A DNA stretch of 64,000 nucleotides from Kordia algicida OT-1 (GTDB lineage: Bacteria > Bacteroidota > Bacteroidia > Flavobacteriales > Flavobacteriaceae). The stretch covers positions 4,127,085 to 4,191,084 of the forward strand of contig NZ_DS544873.1 in the NCBI RefSeq assembly GCF_000154725.1, given 5' to 3'. Position 1 is the stretch's first letter. The number at the start of each line of letters is the position of its first letter. The notes below the pieces were generated by a model, which was not told where the DNA came from, searched no databases, and saw only the letters and a program-made list of their open reading frames with translations. Positions 60,675 to 64,000 of the stretch are shown piece after piece. Both the position numbers and the translations under genes were made by a program.

Positions 60675-61433
60675 TTATTGTGCGCTAAACGAACTTTCTA
60701 AATTGGTTGCAACTCTTGGAGCATTTACAGGATCAACCTGAATGTCGCTTGTGTCTTCTAATTTGATTTGATTGGTGGCATCAATGATATTTTGCACAAG
60801 TGTTTGTACGTTTACCGTTGCTGTGTTTCCTGTCGCAATATTTAGTGTATTTTCTAGCGGAAGCGTTATAAATTTATAATTATCTAGCGTTTGTCCGTGA
60901 CTTCCAACATGAATGACAAACGGACTTTCCGTACCGCCTTGTGGTGTAAATGTCCCTTCAAACTTGATAAATTTGTAGCCAGCCGCCCAATTCCATAACA
61001 TGCCAGCTTCTTCTGCTTTTGGGATAAAATTCATCACGCCACCATCTAAAGGATATTTTGATTGATCGACACCAATACCAAAGCCTATTTGCGTGTAATT
61101 TCCAACGGGAATTCCTGTTAAGTTTAATGTCAAACTACTCGGATCTGCTTCATTGATAACGAAGTAAGATTCTTCTTTTGGATATTCGAAAATTGTTCCA
61201 TTATCTTGAATAAAGCGAATGTTTGAAATGATATATTTTAATTCGTTGGTAACGATACTTTCGTTATTTTGATTGATAAAAGCAGTTGTTCCAAGGTTTA
61301 AATCTTGATTGGCAGAAATACGATTGTCAAAGGTAATTTCTACCGCAGAAGTTTCAACTGCATTTGAATCGTCATTACACGATGATGTAAGTATTGATAG
61401 TACTATTGTGAATATATATGTGATCTTTTTCAT
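60675..61433 (-). CDS. MbnP family copper-protein-like lipoprotein
   Basis: 252 aa. Lipobox TSSC (Cys19). The family's beta sandwich begins VEITFDNRIS and includes NELKYIISNIRF, GIPVGNYTQIGFGIGVD, and AGMLWNWAAGYKFIKFEG, where Trp147 or Trp149 corresponds to the conserved Trp oxidised to kynurenine in MbnP. FVIHVGSHG (172-180) supplies two His. In methanotrophs MbnP binds copper and is modified by the di-heme enzyme MbnH. It is 8 bp downstream of a propeller lipoprotein gene. Confidence 0.88.
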   Translation of the reverse strand: MKKITYIFTIVLSILTSSCNDDSNAVETSAVEITFDNRISANQDLNLGTTAFINQNNESIVTNELKYIISNIRFIQDNGTIFEYPKEESYFVINEADPSSLTLNLTGIPVGNYTQIGFGIGVDQSKYPLDGGVMNFIPKAEEAGMLWNWAAGYKFIKFEGTFTPQGGTESPFVIHVGSHGQTLDNYKFITLPLENTLNIATGNTATVNVQTLVQNIIDATNQIKLEDTSDIQVDPVNAPRVATNLESSFSAQ

Positions 61434-61441
61434 CTGTATTC

Positions 61442-62836
61442 TTATTTTATTTTGATAATGAGTGCATCTTTGATGCCTTTATTTTCTATAATGTCGCCGT
61501 CGTTACTTTGTGTGTTTCCTGCAATTACTAATTTTTCGTCAGCAGTTTCAATAATTCCGTATGCGATATCTAATTGCGAACCACCAAAGTTTTTCTCCCA
61601 AGTTAGATTGCCTGTGTCACCAATTTTTATTACCCAAAAGTCATTTTGACCATAGTTAGAAGCTACATTAACATTATTGCTTTTTGAGCTTCCCACAATA
61701 GCAAATCCGCCATCTTGCAAAGGTGTGATAGCTCTTGCAGATTCGAAGTCGCTTCCACCAAAAGTGCGTTCCCAAATTAGAGAACCATCTGTGTCAGCTA
61801 TTTTAATCACCCAAAAATCAGCAGAACCTTTAAGGTTGGAAACATCGCCATCAGAACTTCTGGTATCTCCAACCGCTATATAGTTTCCATCAGTAGTTTT
61901 GGTAATGTCGTAGCCAATATCGATTCCTGTTCCTCCGTAAGATTTCTGCCAAATAAGATCGCCTGTACTATTTAGTTTTACCACCCAAAAATCATAACTT
62001 CCTTTGCTATTTGTGACATCAAAATCATCACTTTCTGAAGAACCTGCAATGATAAAATTGTTATCATTCGTTTCTAAAGTTGCATACGATCTGTCATTAT
62101 TTGTTCCACCAAAATAGCGACTCCACATAATGTTTCCACTGGCATCTAGTTTATGACACCAATATTCGCCAACACCATGTTCGGGATTAGCAAAACTTCC
62201 GTTGGTGTTATTTGGTTTGCCAACACTTCCTTGTCCGCCAGAAGCGGTAATATCTAAAAACCCTGTCGTAAAGTAGCCGCCATCACTGGTTTGTATGATG
62301 TCAAAAGCTTGATCGCTTCCAGAGTAACCAAAACTTTTTTCCCAAATTAAATTACCATTCGCGTCAAGTTTTACAATCCATTGATCGTAAAATCCACTAT
62401 TTGTACTTACATCTTCATCTCCACTTCGGCTGTATCCTGTAATGATAAATCCGTCATCAGAAGTCGTTTTGATAGCTTCTCCACGATCGTCTGCAGTTCC
62501 ACCATAGGTTTTGCTCCACAATAATGTGCCATCTGCATTTAAACGAGCAACCCAATAATCATTTTGTTCTGAAGTATGATCGGTAATGTCACCATTGATG
62601 CTTTTCGTGTACCCAACAATTGCGTATCCGCCATCAGAAGTTAAAGTGATGTCTTGTGCGGTATCTTCTTCTGTGCCACCAAGTGTTTTTATCCAATCAA
62701 TTTCGCCTTGAAAACCAACTATATTGTTATTGTCGTCGTTTGTGTCTGCCGCATTTCCATCATCAGAAGAACAACTGAGAATACTAATAGATAAGAGGAG
62801 CAGGCAAAGTTTGGTTACAATTTTTTTCTTTTTCAT
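61442..62836 (-). CDS. Seven-bladed propeller lipoprotein
   Basis: 464 aa. Signal peptide with lipobox ILSC (Cys22) followed by an Asp/Asn-rich linker. Seven repeats of about 55 residues each end in a strand like LLWSKTYGG or LIWERTFGG, with inner DGGFAIVG or DDGFIITG and FWVIKI; this gives a seven-bladed propeller. No enzyme motif. It lies between the choice-of-anchor B gene and MbnP, 9 and 8 bp spacing, so one operon. Confidence 0.85.
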   Translation of the reverse strand: MKKKKIVTKLCLLLLSISILSCSSDDGNAADTNDDNNNIVGFQGEIDWIKTLGGTEEDTAQDITLTSDGGYAIVGYTKSINGDITDHTSEQNDYWVARLNADGTLLWSKTYGGTADDRGEAIKTTSDDGFIITGYSRSGDEDVSTNSGFYDQWIVKLDANGNLIWEKSFGYSGSDQAFDIIQTSDGGYFTTGFLDITASGGQGSVGKPNNTNGSFANPEHGVGEYWCHKLDASGNIMWSRYFGGTNNDRSYATLETNDNNFIIAGSSESDDFDVTNSKGSYDFWVVKLNSTGDLIWQKSYGGTGIDIGYDITKTTDGNYIAVGDTRSSDGDVSNLKGSADFWVIKIADTDGSLIWERTFGGSDFESARAITPLQDGGFAIVGSSKSNNVNVASNYGQNDFWVIKIGDTGNLTWEKNFGGSQLDIAYGIIETADEKLVIAGNTQSNDGDIIENKGIKDALIIKIK

Positions 62837-62845
62837 GTAGCGTAT

Positions 62846-64000
62846 TTATTCATTATTTTTTCGAATGATAAATAATCCAGAGTTGATATCGCTGACGATA
62901 ATATTTCCACTCTCAAAGTACGGATATATGTTCCACGCGCCACTAAAAACGGCATCGTCATTTTGTGGAAAAGTATCAAAAAAACCTTCTTCTTGCATTT
63001 GACCTGTGCCAATGTTTGAAATATCTATAACGCGAATTCCTGCGGTGTAGTTTGCTAAGTAAAATGTATTTCCTTTTACATATCCGTTATGATCTATGGC
63101 AGTTGTGGGTCCTGTATAGGTCATTTTTACGGAAGGGTTGTCTAAATCTGATAAGTCAAATACAATATTTCTTGTGTTGAATCCGAAGTTGAGTTCGTCT
63201 AATTCATCTCCTAAGATGAAGTATTGTTGATCTTCTGTAAACCAACCTTGATGTGTGTAGCCAATGTTTGTGTAAGCAATGGTTGATAATTGAATTGGAT
63301 TGTTTTTATCGGAAATGTCAATGATAACCACTTCATTTGTATTACTACCAATTAATATTTCTTTTCCAACGTGTTCTGTATCGGGTCCATTATAAGTTAC
63401 CACTTGTGCATCATGTGAATACGCATCGTTTGGATAACCACCAGCAGCTACAGGATTGGTAGGATTTTGAATGTTTACAAAATGTGGTCCGCCATCAAAG
63501 GAAAACGCAGCATCATTAAATGTTTTTGCGCCAACCGCATAGGCAAAACCGCTTTCTTCATTGATTACGATATTGTGCGCACTTCCAAAACCTTCATATC
63601 GGGCATCGGCTGTAAATGTTTGTGGCGGATTTGTAACATTGCGCAATCGTGTTAAATCAAATACTTGCATTCCATGACTTGTGGCTTCACTCACAATAAA
63701 TGCGTGATTGTTATAGACTTTTATATCTCTCCAATTACTGGCAGTACTTGCAGTAGGAAGTTTTCCAACATAAATAGGGTTTACCGGATCCGTAATATCT
63801 ACAAAGGAAGCATTTTCATTAGTAGCAATCAATGCATATTCTTTTCCTGTTTGTGGATCTGTCCAACCCCAAGAATCATTTCCTTGAGAAGCACCAAATA
63901 TACTTAAAGGAATGTGTGCCATTAAGTCATATCCATCACAAGGATATTGTCCTGCAAAACCATTTTCACAGATAGTTGCTCCAGGGAAAGCTGATGAATT
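62846..64000 (-). CDS. Choice-of-anchor B family protein, N-terminal part cut by window edge
   Basis: The frame stays open past the methionine at 63922 to the right edge: the extra residues read SAFPGATICENGFAGQYPC, which leads into DGYDLMAHIPLS. The pattern C-x-NG-x-AG-x-YPC-x-G-x-DL is characteristic of the start of choice-of-anchor B proteins. The rest is LVIVD-type repeats (FVDITDPVNPIYVGKL, VVIIDISDKNNPIQLS, IRVIDISNIG). Secreted or surface protein; the signal peptide lies outside the window. First visible gene of the operon with the propeller lipoprotein and MbnP. Confidence 0.88.
   Translation of the reverse strand, partial: NSSAFPGATICENGFAGQYPCDGYDLMAHIPLSIFGASQGNDSWGWTDPQTGKEYALIATNENASFVDITDPVNPIYVGKLPTASTASNWRDIKVYNNHAFIVSEATSHGMQVFDLTRLRNVTNPPQTFTADARYEGFGSAHNIVINEESGFAYAVGAKTFNDAAFSFDGGPHFVNIQNPTNPVAAGGYPNDAYSHDAQVVTYNGPDTEHVGKEILIGSNTNEVVIIDISDKNNPIQLSTIAYTNIGYTHQGWFTEDQQYFILGDELDELNFGFNTRNIVFDLSDLDNPSVKMTYTGPTTAIDHNGYVKGNTFYLANYTAGIRVIDISNIGTGQMQEEGFFDTFPQNDDAVFSGAWNIYPYFESGNIIVSDINSGLFIIRKNNE

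Overview
The window is low-GC, gene-dense DNA from a marine-type member of the Bacteroidota, most likely family Flavobacteriaceae. A Kordia-like genus is possible, but that is a guess from memory of its peptide-precursor repertoire. The evidence is type A and type B T9SS sorting domains, a PorP/SprF plus OmpA pair, DUF3078 and DUF2480 genes, an SUF system with sufT, and several promoters of the flavobacterial type TTG-N19/20-TAnnTTTG. No rRNA, tRNA, CRISPR array or transposase was seen. Both ends cut through genes on the minus strand.

Layout: (1) 1-15.6 kb is a minus-strand contractile injection system (CIS, Afp/PVC/T6SS-iv lineage). In transcription order it encodes a DUF4255 cap protein, an unknown 270-aa protein, the sheath, two tube proteins, a 56-aa DUF5908 protein, a LysM hub protein, a VgrG-like spike, a PAAR tip, a gp25 protein, a very large baseplate J-type protein, a second baseplate protein and the start of the tape-measure protein. 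(2) 15.6-17.8 kb holds a repeat-rich intergenic region, a LuxR-type regulator and a cytoplasmic PD40 propeller. (3) 17.9-21.5 kb is a compact three-gene unit: a 129-aa protein ending in Gly-Gly with a MoaD-like tail, a DUF4132 protein, and a stripped-down E1/ThiF enzyme. I read it as a possible undescribed ubiquitin-like conjugation or sulfur-carrier system. (4) 21.6-28.8 kb is a giant T9SS type B surface protein with its SprF-like and OmpA-like partners. (5) 28.9-31.1 kb holds an endonuclease/exonuclease/phosphatase-fold protein and hflX. (6) 31.4-32.0 kb holds three orphan RiPP precursors. (7) 32.2-37.9 kb holds a two-component system, a secreted coiled-coil protein and two DUF3078 proteins.

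(8) 38.0-54.5 kb is the SUF iron-sulfur locus, broken into pieces. sufA, sufB, sufC and sufD lie at 49.7-54.5 kb; sufS, sufE, sufT and the DUF2480 gene lie at 38.0-42.4 kb. The 7 kb between them (42.6-49.6 kb) is foreign to the pathway: an O-antigen-ligase/TPR protein, two Cys-rich RiPP precursors (one with a 7-residue CPIDT repeat), a serine hydrolase and a three-gene DUF2589 cassette with a very structured leader. sufS carries a frameshift in this copy. A four-helix-bundle (S23) gene flanked by inverted repeats sits between sufA and sufB.

(9) 54.9-58.4 kb holds a T9SS type A LamG protein and an MBOAT/SGNH O-acylation pair. (10) 58.8-64.0 kb holds a di-heme peroxidase, a DUF421 protein and an operon of MbnP, a seven-bladed propeller lipoprotein and a choice-of-anchor B protein. 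The peroxidase and MbnP resemble the MbnH/MbnP copper-protein pair.

All family calls were made by reading the sequences; no database search was possible.
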